Part shown: one piece after another, positions 1 through 12,334 of the stretch
Numbering within the stretch: position 1 is the stretch's first letter
Layout of the letters: each line of letters opens with the position of its first letter
Source of the DNA: Paracyclopina nana
Lineage: Eukaryota; Arthropoda; Copepoda; Cyclopoida; Cyclopettidae
Length of the DNA stretch: 64,000 nt
Direction of reading: 5' to 3'
NCBI GenBank assembly: GCA_019096065.1
Contig: JAGUCH010000005.1
Location: 5,828,001-5,892,000 of the forward strand
Notes under the pieces: generated by a model
Seen by the model: only the letters and a program-made list of their open reading frames with translations
What the model was told of the DNA's origin: nothing
Database searches by the model: none
Position numbers and translations under genes: made by a program

Positions 1-191
1 GAGTACACTGGCCGCGAGGATTGTCGAGCAGCAGCCGCAGCAGCCTTCACTGTGTTGCAATTTCGCTTGAACAAAAAAAGAGACATTCGCGGCCTTCGGC
101 GAGCAAAATCCAACTTCGGTGAGGCCAGCATCATCGTGAGGTCGTCCCCGCGAATTTCGCCTACTGTGGCCAGCCTCGGAGCCTCGGTCGC
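1..191 (+). other. Putative 5' noncoding exon of the RGS gene
   Basis: This GC-rich segment ends in a strong donor-like site (GTAAGT starting at 192) and has no long open frame. It lies upstream of the RGS coding exons on the same strand, so a 5' untranslated exon is the simplest reading. The real transcription start may lie before the window. RNA evidence is absent, so the link to the RGS gene is inference. Confidence 0.35.
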
Positions 192-1198
192 GTAAGTTTT
201 CCGTTTATGTTATATATGTCGCGCGCGCGCGCATGCGTCAAAGGCTCAGAGCAACTTTGGGGCATAATAATTCGGTTCGACCCGCAATCAAACTAATAAT
301 CTCGTTGCTGCTCCACCAAAGCGGAAAAATCGCATTAGGGCTCGTTACGTTGCGTGCAATAATAATAATTTCCATTATCCGCTTTGGAATACGTGAGTCG
401 CCGTAATGCGGCAATGCCCGCTTAAGTGGCACGAAAGCGCGTTTGCCGGTCGAAATGCATATCATCTTTTCCGCAACAGTGTGGCCTCGTCGTGCCGCCC
501 ATGGTGAATTGCGGAGGCCGTGGTCGCTGCAGCAGCTCCAGCCTCCAGCTCTGGCTTGTTCGGAGCAACGAAGCAAGAAGAAGTGACTGGTGTAGAAGCG
601 GCAAAGCCTGTGACCACCGAAGCAGCAGCAGCCATCGGCCTCGAGCCCTCGTCTTGGAAGAAGAGCAGTGGCGGAGGCCGACATGGCCGTCGGCCTCGAG
701 CGGCTGCAGCAGCCTCTTCCGCAAGAGCAGCACCACGACTAGCCGTAGACTAGCCAGCCACGGACGCCGCGCGGCCTCCAAGAGAATTAGAAAGCCGCCA
801 CTGCGAGCGACGACGACTGCGAGCTCAGCCAGTTGCAGCAACAAGAACGAGGTCGCAGCTGCACCCCCCAAGTCCACGACCGAGTCCAGAAACGAGGCGA
901 GGACAACAAAAGCTTCAGCAGCAGCCTCATGGCCAGCGGGCTCACCCTCGCAGCAGGGGTGGCCTCGGCGGAGGAGGCCTCGCCCCATCGCACCACTATC
1001 CAGCCGCTGATTCTTGAGCCCGCTGCAGAGTGAGACACCCATGTGCGAGCGGCCTCGGAGACCCGCCATGAAGTCCTCCGACAGCTCGCGACCTCGCAAC
1101 AGCCGCATCAAGTGACCTCTCATGCATAACGACGAGGACAGCTGAGGGATCGCGGGCCTCACTCACCCTTCGTGACAGTGATTCGCGGTCCCTGCAGT
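192..1198 (+). other. First intron or 5' UTR region, rich in CAG and GGCCTC
   Basis: Positions 217-232 hold a short CG/GC dinucleotide run. From about 480 to 1160 the sequence is GC-rich with many CAG triplets and many GGCCTC/GAGGCC words, the same style as the RGS exons downstream. Several overlapping frames stay open here on both strands, which is expected for this composition. One small ATG frame (about 929-1033) could be an upstream ORF. The region is probably transcribed 5' UTR; no protein family is recognisable. Confidence 0.3.
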
Positions 1199-4100
1199 AT
1201 GGACAACAGTCGCAAACATGACAGCATCGGTACGAAAGCACACCGCACAGCCTCAGCCTCGGATCAACCTACTGCCACCACCAACGCCACCGCCGCTGCT
1301 GCAGCCTCGGAGGCCGCCAGCAACAACAACGGAATGCTGCCCACACAAACCACCGTCTCCATCAGCGTGGCCATACAGCAGCCAGCCTCCGCGGAAGCGG
1401 CGCAGCCTCCGGCAGCGGCCTCCATGGCCTCCACCTCCACGGCCGTCGTCCTCGCGACACCCACATCGATCGCGTTGTGCAGCGGCCAGCCCGTCACGAA
1501 CAGCAGTGGGACTGCACCTCCACCTGCGTCTGCACCTCCCGGAGGACCGGTTATGGCAGGTGCGGCTAGCGGCCTCCTCGCGGCCGCCATGCCGACCTCC
1601 ACGAGCTCCAGCAAGACCGTGCAAAGGCCAGCAGTCTTTGACAAGGTACGACATGCTGGCAAAAATGCTTGCTATGCGGCCTGATTCAATTAGTCTACTC
1701 CTTGCAGCTTGAGAGCCTCGTCCAGGATATGCAAGACAAAGTTCACGGCGTGCCCGTTCGACACCAGAAAGTTTTCCTCACTTCGATCCCCTTCGCATTT
1801 ATGGGTAAGAAGGCTAGATTTAGCATATCTTTAAGGGTCGTGCCGCGCCGCCCGGCCTAATTGAACTTGTGGGACAGCGCCCTCTGGAATTTTGCTCATG
1901 CAAAAATGATAGAGGGCGCTGCTGATGTCGGAATACAGAAGCAGACCCAGCACGACCGTCATAATGTAATTATTTGTGGTATTTCAGGCTACGACCTCAT
2001 CGAGTGGCTCATGGATCGACTCAGCATCGAGGATTCCCGTAAGTCACCAATTTAAGCCTCTTATAGGGCTCTAACCGGCCTCCAAGCCCAAACGCAGCCT
2101 CTAATACCAACAATGGCATATACTATATGCAGTATACCAAGACATATTTTTCGAAAACGCTGCATATATGCTGCACTACTTATGGTGAATGCCCTCAAGC
2201 TCGCAATTAGGCAGGAATTTTTTCATGCTTCCACTGCAGTGCAGAGCTTTCTTCCCACCTTCTTACATGTATATGGATCACATAGAAAATGGAGGAAATG
2301 GGCTTGAGGCTGACCCATCCATATGCATTTTTTGATTGTTATTGCTCGCAGAGTACACAATATGTGCTGTATTATCGGTCAGAAAAACGAGTGGGTAGTA
2401 GTAAAGGCTTTGTTTTGTAGTCGAGGCCGTCCACCTGGCCAATTTGCTGTGTCAGTTCGGATACTACTTTCCCATTGGCGAACTGAAGAATTTGCTGGTG
2501 AAGGACGACAGCTCGCTCTACCGCTTCCAATCGCCCTATTATTGGCCATCCCAACATCACACCCCGGACAATATCGAATACGCCATCTATCTGGCCAAAC
2601 GCTCACAGCAGAGGAAACGCGAGAAGCACGGCCTCGAGGACTACGAGGTCGAGGCCTACAACAACCTCAAGAAGATTCTGGCCAACAAGTGGGACTTTGT
2701 CATGATGCAATCCGAAGAACAGCTCCGGTTGGCCAAGGATCGGAAAAGGGATGACAAGCAGATCATTGACAGCCAGGAGAAGGCCTACTGGAGGGTGTAC
2801 CGGCCTCCACCAGGATACACCACTGTGGTGGAGTCGTCGCCAGTGCCAACCAGGGAACACAGGATCAAGGCCAGGAGTAGGACAAAAGAGCACATCCTGG
2901 AAGAGGTACGCACTGAACTATATGAAAAAAAGGTTTCTTCGCTCAGAAATATTTCTTTTTAAATTGCTCGAGAAATACGAAAATGTATCGATCAGAAGGG
3001 ATTAAGCTATAATTCTATATGTGCTTGTAGGTGAAATTCCTAAGAGAATATGCTTCCATGAGTCGGTGCAAGGTATCGCAAGTGGCAGACAGCCTGATTG
3101 ACTACACTGATACATTCCTGGAATTTGATCCTGTCCTCTGTCCGGTTGGACCATCCAATCCTTGGATCACTGATGACCAAACCTATTGGCTGCTTAATCA
3201 ACCGATGTAAGTGGATGCCTTGAGTGGCACAGCCTTAATTCGCAGCAGCTTTCTCATTTGCTCAGTCACAGACTAAAAAACCAGCTTGGCAACAAATTTC
3301 AATAGAATATGTACAATACTTTGGTGGCAAACTTGAAAGGCTGTGGCTGCTGCAAAATTGAAGGCTGGCCCATTTTTGGCCTTTGGACGTCTTTCTCTAT
3401 CTGTGATTTGTACAAAACTATTGCTTGCTCCTCTATTTCTTCTCGATGTGCAATCGTTTGCTACTAATCACGAGTCTCTTTTTTGCATTGTGTTTCATCG
3501 TCTAGCTTGGATTTCAGTGTGGACACTCCTACGGAAAAACGGGTCCGAAAGTGGGAAATCTCCCTGGAGGATTTGGTGTTGGACCCTTTAGGTATAACAA
3601 CATTGATGGCAAGCCTCATCATCATTAAAACCTCCTAATATCTTTCCTATGACAGGAGTGCGAGAGCTAATGGAGTATATGAAGAAAGAGTACAGCCACG
3701 AGAATCTGAGATTCTGGTTGGCTGTCCAGGAGCTCCGCTACGGGCCTGGCAACGAGGCCAAGATCCGGAAGAAGGTCAAAGAGATCTGGGAGTAAGTTGG
3801 AAAAACGCACAATACTATATTCGCGGGATCCGGAATGGCAATTTTTCCGTTCTTGCAGCGAATTCCTCTCTCCGGGAGCGAAAGCAGAGATCAATATTGA
3901 TGGCAAAACGATGGAGGCCACGAAATTGGCCATGAAGAATCCGACCCGCTACACGTTCGAAGTGGCCGCCGGCCACGTCTACCTCCTGCTCCTCAAGAAG
4001 GACTGCTACCCGAGGTTCATTCGATCCGAGAACTACAAGAGCATCCTTAGTAACGCAATCAATCCGGGCAACGTTCGGAGACGGTAAATATATAAGCTAT

Positions 4101-6401
4101 ACGTATAATAGGGCTTTCTACTTTACTCCTTGATGCGCGTCGTCATGGCGAACGTGTTGGCATCCGCATGGTAGTCACAACGACTGACTCAAACATTAGG
4201 CCTCTGCATCTCTCTGACTGCAGCTTTTTCTCGCACTGAACTGACGATCTAGCCAGCAAAAATTATGGGATAATATACTGCTTCCAGCATCTTCAATTTC
4301 CCACGGGTTCCCAAGAGACCACCCAAGTCCGGAACGCCAGCCGGAGGAGTTCCTGGAGCCAATACGAACCAAGGTACCCAAAGAGCCAAATTCAACCACG
4401 AATTGGTGTTGAGAATTGCTTTTGCAGGACGTATGCCCGAGGACTTCAACGTGTATGGCATCCACGGCGCGGGCCAAGGTGACATCAGTGACTCGCCTCC
4501 GGATGGTCCGGATGACTCCACCTTTCCCAGAAGGTAACATACTCCCCCCCCAACAGTATACCCGATCACTTTTAAAAGAAGTTCCCATATACATATACTA
4601 TCTGGAGATAAAATGTTGCCGCACAGCTGCTTTCCAATCGCTTTCTAAATACTTCTACATCTACATATATATAGTTTTCCTTGCTTCTTCCCCTCGCTCT
4701 CTCTCAATCTCTCTTTTGGCTGAAAATTAGCGGGATCGAAGATGACGCGTCTTCGGGCCAACTCCTGCTACCAGAGGCCAGCCTCACGCCTCCGCCATCC
4801 TCATCCTCATCTGGAGGCCAGCATAAGGGAGCCTCGGCGACCTCGGCAGCAGCCTCGGCCGGGTTTGATTTTCATGCTCTGCTCACGCCCACGATGAATC
4901 GCCGGAAAAGCTTGTTCTCCTACCGCCAGCTTTCTGCATGAAACAATTGTGATGAAAGTGAGTGAGACTGGTTCAGCCTCGAGGTTTTAAATTACAATTA
5001 ATACTCAAAAAGCCCCCATTCCCCGCACACGCACACTTAAAAAGTAAAAGCAAAAACAATCCTGAGCTGGATCCGTCTCTCCTCCTTTCTGAGCAGTTTT
5101 TCAAACAGTACATGACCTCAAGCAGCCTCGAAGCAGCCTCGAAAAAATAATGTCGTATTTGCAGGAGTGATGGGGCGGCGGTAACGGCGGCGGAAAACGT
5201 GTGCCCATGGGAGCTGGCAGATGAAGCGGCCCTCAACCCGACAAGTAAGGGGAGTGAGGCCGCCAAGAAAGGAAGTGGCGGAGGCCACGTGCGTCGAGGC
5301 AGCGACCCAACAGCCCTGACCTCGGCCAAGCCTTCTTCGGCCTCATCGGCGACCTCGGCCTCCACCAAGTCTCGCCTGGCCTACCCATCTGGCACTGCGG
5401 CCGCGGTGGCCGCAGCGGCCTCATCCATCACGCCTCTGGAAGCTACCACCTGCGCAACCACCAAAATCACACCTGCTGCCACCAAAAGAGCCTCATCTAC
5501 TAGCTCGGAGCACCCGCACGACCGCGAAAAGTCGGCCTCGGCCTCCACCATCCTCGACCACAGCCAACAGCAGCAGCGATGTAGCGGTGGTAGCGGCGAG
5601 CATGAGAAGCACAGGCATTCCGAGAGCTCGGTTCAGGGCCAGAGCCACCACCATCATCACCACCACCACCACCACCACGTGGCCTCGAAGCGCACCAAGA
5701 ATCGCAGCCGCAAAAAGAAACCCGCCCGAGCGGCCTCGAGCGCGGCCGCGGCCTCGGGCACGACGGACAGCGAGTTTGAGCTGCCCACCACGGGCCCGGC
5801 CTCCACGGAGGTCACGCCCATCAAGCAGCACCATCCTCCGAGCCATCAGCACTCAGCGGCCTCTCTGCTCACTTCGGTGGCCGCGGCCTCGGTGGCCATG
5901 GCCAGCATAGAGGGCAGTTGCCTCAATCAGCAGCAGCAGCAGCCTCCACCGCCGCCCGCCGTGGTGACCTGCGTGACCCTGACGGCCACCCCGGGGGCCG
6001 TGGCCTCGGCCACGGTCGCTCTCATCCCTCCGATGGCCTCCGTCGACCACCATGCATGTTCCTCTGTGATGGAAACCAAGTGCACCCAGACCAAGTTGGA
6101 CGACGACAAGAACCTACTCCTGGCAGCCGCAGCCGCGGCCTCCGCGGCCTCGGCGGCCTCCAACGAGGCTCCTCAGGAAGAAAGCCAGTCCGACCTCAAA
6201 GGCCTCAAAGGGGACGAGCTGCAGCAGCCTCAAGTAGCAGCTGAGAAGGAGGGGAGTCTGACGACGGCCTCGGAGGCCGTAGCGGCCTCGACCACCACCA
6301 CCACGACGGCCGGAGAGGTCATAGCTGCAACAGCTGAAAGTAAGGGTGAGCTGGGAACTTGGACAAGCTCTACGGAAGTCTGCCCTTGGGAGGATGAGTG
6401 A
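1199..6401 (+). CDS. RGS9: R7-family regulator of G-protein signalling, RGS9/RGS11 type
   Basis: Proposed coding exons are 1199-1645, 1708-1804, 1988-2038, 2421-2905, 3031-3206, 3506-3591, 3656-3791, 3859-4083, 4288-4373, 4428-4533, then 4731-4941 (short form, 701 aa) or 5165-6401 (long form, 1043 aa). All introns are GT-AG and phases match. Residues 1-149 are a low-complexity Ala/Ser/Thr/Pro leader. DEP spans about 150-241 (YDLIEWLMDRLSIED; LYRFQSPYYWP), the R7H linker about 242-330 (KWDFVMMQ; DSQEKAYW), GGL about 361-410 (ending SNPWITDD), and RGS about 445-565 (SHENLRFWLAV; INIDGKTME). R7 proteins pair through GGL with G-beta-5 and speed GTP hydrolysis on G-alpha, with DEP binding membrane anchors. 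The linker and INIDGKTM resemble RGS9/11 (worm EAT-16) more than RGS6/7. The start codon is the first ATG in the open frame; the unusually long leader makes it less certain than the domains. Confidence 0.9.
4731..4957 (+). CDS. RGS9: Alternative cassette exon with in-frame stop (short RGS isoform)
   Basis: The exon follows a pyrimidine-rich stretch and TTAG, and continues the frame from exon 4428-4533 (phase 2). It encodes about 70 residues, starting SGIEDDASSG and ending SYRQLSA, then TGA at 4939-4941. A good donor (AAA then GTGAGT) begins at 4958, so the exon may be a cassette of 227 nt instead of a true last exon. Skipping it joins 4533 to 5165 in frame and gives the long VCPWE-bearing tail. 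The layout resembles vertebrate RGS9, where alternative 3' exons give a short retinal form and a long brain form. Whether both forms are made is not visible here. Confidence 0.6.
5165..6401 (+). CDS. RGS9: Long low-complexity RGS tail exon with two VCPWE motifs
   Basis: The exon opens after TTTGCAG and reads S-D-G-A-A-V before a first VCPWE (residues 644-648 of the long form). It ends with a second VCPWE (1037-1041) five codons before TGA at 6399-6401. Between them lie Ala/Ser/Thr-rich sequence, a run of 11 histidines (about 5647-5680), a basic patch (KNRSRKKKPAR), a QQQQQ-PPPPP stretch and poly-Ala. Vertebrate RGS9-2 also ends in a CPWE motif, and the R7-binding receptors GPR158 and GPR179 carry repeated VCPWE motifs (recalled from the literature). 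The tail is probably disordered. The stop overlaps a consensus donor (GTGAGT at 6398), so some transcripts may continue into downstream exons. Confidence 0.75.
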
Positions 6402-6651
6402 GTGATCGCTACGTACTTTTACTAGAGCACAATTATACTACCATGCCGAAAAATCCTCATATATACTTGAGATTTTTCCGGATTCATCATTTTATGAGTG
6501 TAATGTCCTCCTTGCTCTCTTTCTTCATACGACCTCACTTTTTGTGCAAAGTCTAGACATATTTAAGTATAGCTAGGTTTTTGCGTACAATGTGCTGCTG
6601 CCATTTTCCTGCTGCTTTCCCTTCAATCCGTTTTCTATATGAATTTTGCAG

Positions 6652-6678
6652 TACGCTCACGCCTACATGGTTGTAGCA
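6652..6678 (+). CDS. RGS9: Possible alternative last coding exon of the RGS gene
   Basis: A pyrimidine-rich tract and TTTTGCAG end at 6651. If the donor at 6398 is used, the joined frame reads on as D-T-L-T-P-T-W-L and stops, leaving the last VCPWE intact. The splice signals are good but the coding piece is tiny, so this rests on splice-site appearance alone. Confidence 0.35.
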
Positions 6679-7639
6679 ATCGACCAGAGAGGAGGTAAAT
6701 AATTTTCAGAAAATCGAAAGAGACACTTTTTCCTCATATACTTGCTTTAAGGAAGAATACATCCACCATAGTACATATTTACTATATATACTTCACCACT
6801 GCTTATACTACATTTCTTAATACTTTCTCTTTGCTTTCGTATGTTCGAGCTTGAAGCCACAAGTTATCTAATGCTAAATTGCATATACAGAATATTCAGT
6901 TTTTCCTGCTTTAGATTTGCGCACACTTTTGGCCAGAAAAAAATAACTTTGTCCCACACACAATTGGAAAATCCACTTATTGCTTCTAGTTGCTCAAGAG
7001 CTAATGCCAAACTAATTGCAGTACATTGTCACCAAAAACCCTTAGAGTATAGATAGAATTATCAGTTGCTTTCTAATCGTTTTCCGCAAATAATGAGTGA
7101 AAGCATTAAAGTCCAAGTTTCATTCATTGCTGCATCTTCCACTAGCGTAAAGAGTGCCTATTTTTGCTGATAAATTGCTCACATTTTTCTGATTTATGGC
7201 CTTGCTTTCCACTGTTCCATAGTACAGTTTTATGGCTATAGTAGTAGCAAGCGCTAGAAGAGAGTACTTTAGCAATTCTTTGTGTACATAACATTAAAAA
7301 CTGTACAATATGCTAAAGAAAATGGGGGAAAGGAAAGCTAATACTTATACATGAGTGCTTTCTTATATTTTTAAAAAGTGCTGTACAAATATCTACCACA
7401 GTACAGCGCTGTTTTATACATAATAATATTATGCTTTTTGTAGTGGTACACTCACGTGCACGTACTTTTAGTGCATATATAGTAATATATACATAAAAAC
7501 ATAGCTATATACATAGAGTAGTGTCCAGTCTTAGCTGGTAATTTTGGCCAACATAAATCCGCTTCTACATAGTATTTTTAAAAAGCTCCTCAGGATAAAA
7601 AAGGCTTTATAAATAAACCCTATTTTTATGCCCTTTTAG

Positions 7640-7706
7640 AGACAACCGAGACAGGGACAGCCATCCAACATTTGTGAAAACCTATGCAACGCTTGGTTAC
7701 CTTTGA
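7640..7706 (+). CDS. RGS9: Second possible alternative last exon of the RGS gene
   Basis: The sequence TTTTTATGCCCTTTTAG ends at 7639 and is a good acceptor. Joined to the donor at 6398 it is in frame and encodes E-D-N-R-D-R-D-S-H-P-T-F-V-K-T-Y-A-T-L-G-Y-L, then TGA (7704-7706). The acidic start follows the acidic ...CPWED end smoothly. No homology is recognised. It could equally be part of a 3' UTR. Confidence 0.3.
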
Positions 7707-10700
7707 GATGATGATGCGTCAACACTTGGATTGATCTGTCGGGCGTTGATCTCTCTTCAGAAAAAAGACTTTTAGCAAATCAGCTGCAAGCTCACGAGAG
7801 AGAGAGAAAATCATACAATGAGAGAGCAAGAAGTCATTAAAAAATTAGTGTGTGTGACGAGTGCTGTCAATCGTACAAGAAGAAGAAAGTCATGAAATAT
7901 GTGACAAAGGGAAGAAGAATCAAGAAGAAATGATTTGTGATTGCAAAGACTTCTCGACTACTTTAACCAGGAAAGCAGACAAAAAGAAATAGTACTATGA
8001 CGCAAAAGAAGAAAATAAGGTATTAACTACAGACTACTATTGCAGAAAACCTAGCTCGCGTTGATCAAAATACCACTACTACAATTATCACATAGGGAAA
8101 AACAGCAGATATTATTCATTTTGTCACAACTGCACAATGATGAAGAATTCTCCTAAAAAATTCCACAATGAGTACTTACACGAAAACCACTATAACTACA
8201 GTTTGTAGCCAACAAGTACTACTACACATTTTTATCCATCATTTTCAAATCGATCCCACAACAAAAACAAATTGTAGAGAGAAAATCGAGAGTTTGCTGC
8301 CCCTTTCTACTACTACTACAAATCTCTATACGAAAAAGCAAGCTGTTTGGTACCACCACCATTCGAACATTTAGTATAATCTTCAATGTTTAGAGCATCT
8401 ATCTTGATTTCTCCACAATTTCTCCTTTCTTTCGCACGACTACGTACACACGTACCCAATTAACCGAGACAGCAAACCAAAGGCAAAAACCAAAAAAAGC
8501 TGAAAAACTACATCAAACTTGCTCGGATGGAAGCCAGCTTGCGAATTTCTGCAGAAATCAGCTGTTGCTGTCACTTCTCCAGAGAGCAAGGCCCAAAAAG
8601 TGTCAATAATTATTATTGTGAAAGCAAATTCATTTTAGAGGAACAGAACACCAAAAATCGATTCTACCGCTACTACAACTACTACTATACACCATATTAC
8701 ATAACTACTATGTGTTGATTAAATAATACAATATTTAAAAGATAGGCCCAACAAAGACAAACAAAAGGAATGTCAACTACTCTAAACTAATAATTATACA
8801 ACTCACCACCAAAACCAACTATATTCAAGTTTCAAGCCATCATTTTTTGGACAGCAAATTAGATTGATTTTGATATACCTCATAATTAATAGATAAGCTT
8901 TAACTTTGTTGCCAAAAAGCACTTCAAGGATGTTGAGCTGTCAGAGCTTTGCTTATATCAAAAAATCCATGCTACTTATTCAATTTTTGGAGATACTACT
9001 CTCAAAAATCCCCGAAGAAAAAATTCGAAATTTTGTCAGAAAGTGAAGGAAATGAGGGGAACGTTGCGAGGCTGACCCAAGATTTTGCTGCTTGCCACAA
9101 CATACTATGACAAAGCTAATATATTTACATGTTTCACTTTGATGTACTACTACAGTTTAACTAAGTGTTTCTCTATATGAAAAAGTAACCATGTATCTGA
9201 GGTTAAAATAATAATGTAGCCCTCCCAAGTTACCCTCCTATTATTAGCAAAAATGAGTACTGAGTGAGTGTGTGCTTTGCTTTGTGTAAAGAATTTCTCA
9301 CAGCCAAAAAGATAATTTCACTGAGCCCCCAAAAAACTAATAAAATGCTGACTCTTCTGAAAAGGTAAAAACACCATACTTAAATTCAAAGAAAGAGTTG
9401 ACAAAAAAGGCTGTGGGATTTTGCTTTGCTCAGAGCTTTCGAATGAATGAAATACTTGTTTTTTGGCCAGAAGCCAGCTCATTTTTCACAGGAAAATTAT
9501 GTAGCAAAGACGAAATGCGTGAAATGAACCACCAAAAAGGGAAAAAACGAGCTGGGCGAAAAGGTCCTGATTTGAAGCTGAAATTTCATGTTTTCTCTTC
9601 ACCTGCCCCATTGCTCACTTAAATGAAATGAACAAATCCTGCATCATCTACTTTTGGCGGCTTTTTCCTCCCGTCCCAAGGGACGCGTAAATAGTCCGTC
9701 AAAGTGGATAAGTTGAAGTTAGGGTGCCTCTCTTTAAGGATAGCTTTTTTTGCCCACTCCGGGCATATTTGCTGCTTCGAAGAATATTCATTGCATGTGA
9801 GTCTAATGGACAAACTATACTTACATTTAAAGTACTGTAAATGTTCAATTAATCATGCACTTATCTATACATACCACTACAAAAAAAACCCTCTGTGAAA
9901 AAAGGTTGCACAGAATCAAGCTTCACCATCTCTATTCCAAATTTTGCCCACCCCCAAAAACATGAAAAGTTTGCCTTTCACTGAAAAAGTAGCCCAAAAA
10001 ACAACAACACAACAATGACCACCATCAAAAGCAAACTTTTCATTTTCAGGGAAAAGAAGCATGATTTACCATCGTATATATTCAACTTAAGAAAACGTGC
10101 ACAAAAACTATTATTATTACTGTAAACTGATCAATCCACAACGAAAAACCACGAGACAATGTTTCCTTGACTAGCAACAGCAGCAGCAGCAAAATCCAAC
10201 TTGGCCTCGTGACCTCGCATCCAGCCTCACTTTTCACGATGAAAATATCACTACAATTTGGACGCCATGAAAACCTCTGATCTGACAATGAGAGCATCTG
10301 AAGTTATTCACTGCATTTTTTCTCCTCCTCCAAACAACTTTTAAAGCAATTTTTTAGTATTATTGATTTACACAATATATTATTCCCTGATACGACTAAA
10401 GTTATCATAATTATGCTTACGTGTCACATATGGTTGGAAAATGATACTACTTCGTGTTGTATATAGGGTCAAATAAATGTGTTTGTAAAATCCAACGATT
10501 CCGGCTTACACGTTGACAAAAGTTGAGCACAGTAATTCAATACTAAGTACAGCTGCACCGACAAAAAAAAACTAAGAGACATATGGCACGTGGCGAGAAG
10601 CAAATAAGCTTGCTTTTCCTATAAATTAAAATGTGAAGAAGCAAATGTTTCTTACCGCAAATTTCCACATGCTGTATAGCATTTAAAATGTGTGATTATT

Positions 10701-12043
10701 TTTGTCACACATTTCCTGATTTTGTCGTCGGCACTTTCGAAAATTTCACACGTTCACTGATGAGGGCATCGATGATTGGCTACAGCTCGTTGAAATCTCT
10801 TCTAAAAGCGTCGTTAGATTTTACACAGTTCCCCATTTCACTCTCGAGCATCAAAAACTGAATTTTTGCATCAGCTGACCAAGCACACGTGCTCAATGCA
10901 GCGTTGCCAGACTGGCTTTTTTAATATAAGGGGGCTTTTGGCATTTTCACTCAATTTCTGGCTATATAGTAAGAAATGGGTGCCTTAGAGATTTTCTGGT
11001 GCATTTTGAGTTAGTAACGGCCAGATTATTTGCTAATTGACACCTATTTGCGGCTTTTAGCTGAAATCACGCGAAGAGCATAAATTGAACATGTGATGTT
11101 CATTATAGATACTCCATATTCAGAGCTATTCAGTCCTTTGGGTGGAATGCTCCCAATCTCAAGTGGATCACAGAGTTCAAAGTTTCCTGAATTAATGGTC
11201 TTTTATATCTGCCATGCGAAGAAGAAGAATTTCACTTATATATCTCGCGCGCTGGCCTATGAAACGATCAATCTCTGTCGTGCATGTATGCATAGTATAA
11301 TGGAATGGGGTGTAATGACAGTGTTACATTCTGGATCTTAGCATAATTTCATGGCAGCACGCGTCTGCTGGGAGAGAAAAATGTGATATAGCTCTGCGGG
11401 TGGCCATTCAAAGCTACTTCTACTTCATATCCTTAGAAATTCATGGGTGAAGAAGAGCTTTTATCATATTTTATCCTCAAGAGCTTGAATACAGATGAGC
11501 AAATGCTCAAAGGGTTTCGATTGTCAGAGCCTTGAGAGCACTTGTTCACGACCATATTGCTAATTCGCTTCTATTGTACTTACTATTGATGTGGGATGTG
11601 CATCCATTTAGCAATGCATTGAAGAAACCTCAAAATGGAGTGGAAACACATGTTCCGGCACCACGCATATAAAACGTGACATCATGATGAGCAAAACACT
11701 ACGAAAAAAAGCCTTTTAGCATGGAGATGACCAAATAAGTCGACTTTTTGCACCATCTGCCGAAATATCATACCTAAGTTGACGGAAGTTGGATTATTCA
11801 GCAGAAACTTGCACTTTTTGAGCAAAATGTCCATTCAGAGTAGAAAATATGAATTTCGCTGGGCATGAATTATGAAGAAGCATGCTATTCCTTGGAACAA
11901 AGGCTGGCCCAGGAATATTGAATTTTGCTGAGACAGCCAGCAATTATGGATCATCATGGTAACTGAATTCCCAGATGGCTCATTAAAGTCTCCTGCTGTG
12001 CTTTATAGCATACCTTTTTTGCACACTGGCAATTATAAACACA
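7707..12043. other. AT-rich region without a secure gene
   Basis: About 7.8-8.7 kb is rich in CTAC/ACTACT words and could be a long 3' UTR of the RGS gene; no clear polyadenylation site could be chosen. Around 10,150-10,240 there is a short CAG run with GGCCTC words, the exon-like signature of this genome, but no conserved protein. The remaining open frames are short and unconvincing. Nothing else recognisable was seen up to the LTR element. Confidence 0.4.
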
Positions 12044-12048
12044 ACATT

Positions 12049-12334
12049 TGTTATATCACGTTGAAACGTACTTCCCTATATTGACTCTCACGTGTAACCT
12101 ACATAGCTAGATACTCCCCTCTCGCGCGTGCATGCATTCATTCTTTCTGTCTCGCTTAAGCTTGCACTGAATTACACTCAGTACACATCTCGTATCAAAG
12201 TGGATACGTTCGCCTCGATCTGGTAAATCTCGGCGTAGTAGTGCTCACGGTTTCCTGGTACAAGACCAGGGATCCAACCGACGTAGCTCGAGTAGTAGTG
12301 CCTTAAGTGTCACCCACGAGGTCGGGACCAACCA
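12049..12334 (+). repeat. 5' LTR
   Basis: The 286-bp LTR starts TGTTATATCACG and ends GGGACCAACCA, so it has the usual TG...CA ends. It matches the copy at 18972-19257. A TGG directly after it (12335) fits the start of a tRNA primer-binding site; the tRNA was not identified. The leader that follows holds two imperfect copies of a ~70-bp segment (about 12,393-12,455 and 12,460-12,530). Confidence 0.95.

Noticed and set aside
255-300. tRNA B-box-like word GGTTCGACCC
   Set aside because: No A-box or cloverleaf partner could be found around it.
422-1162. Minus-strand and alternative-frame ORFs in the GC-rich 5' region
   Set aside because: Several frames are open at once in CAG/GCC-rich DNA and none shows a family motif.
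5233-6163. Long antisense frames over the RGS tail exon
   Set aside because: They are by-products of GC-rich, Ala/Ser-coding sequence opposite a supported exon.
8168-8718. Small ORFs rich in Thr/Tyr
   Set aside because: They translate CTAC/ACTACT repeats, probably 3' UTR or intergenic DNA.
11093-11341. 82-codon open frame upstream of the LTR element
   Set aside because: No motif, no splice partner and AT-rich codon use.
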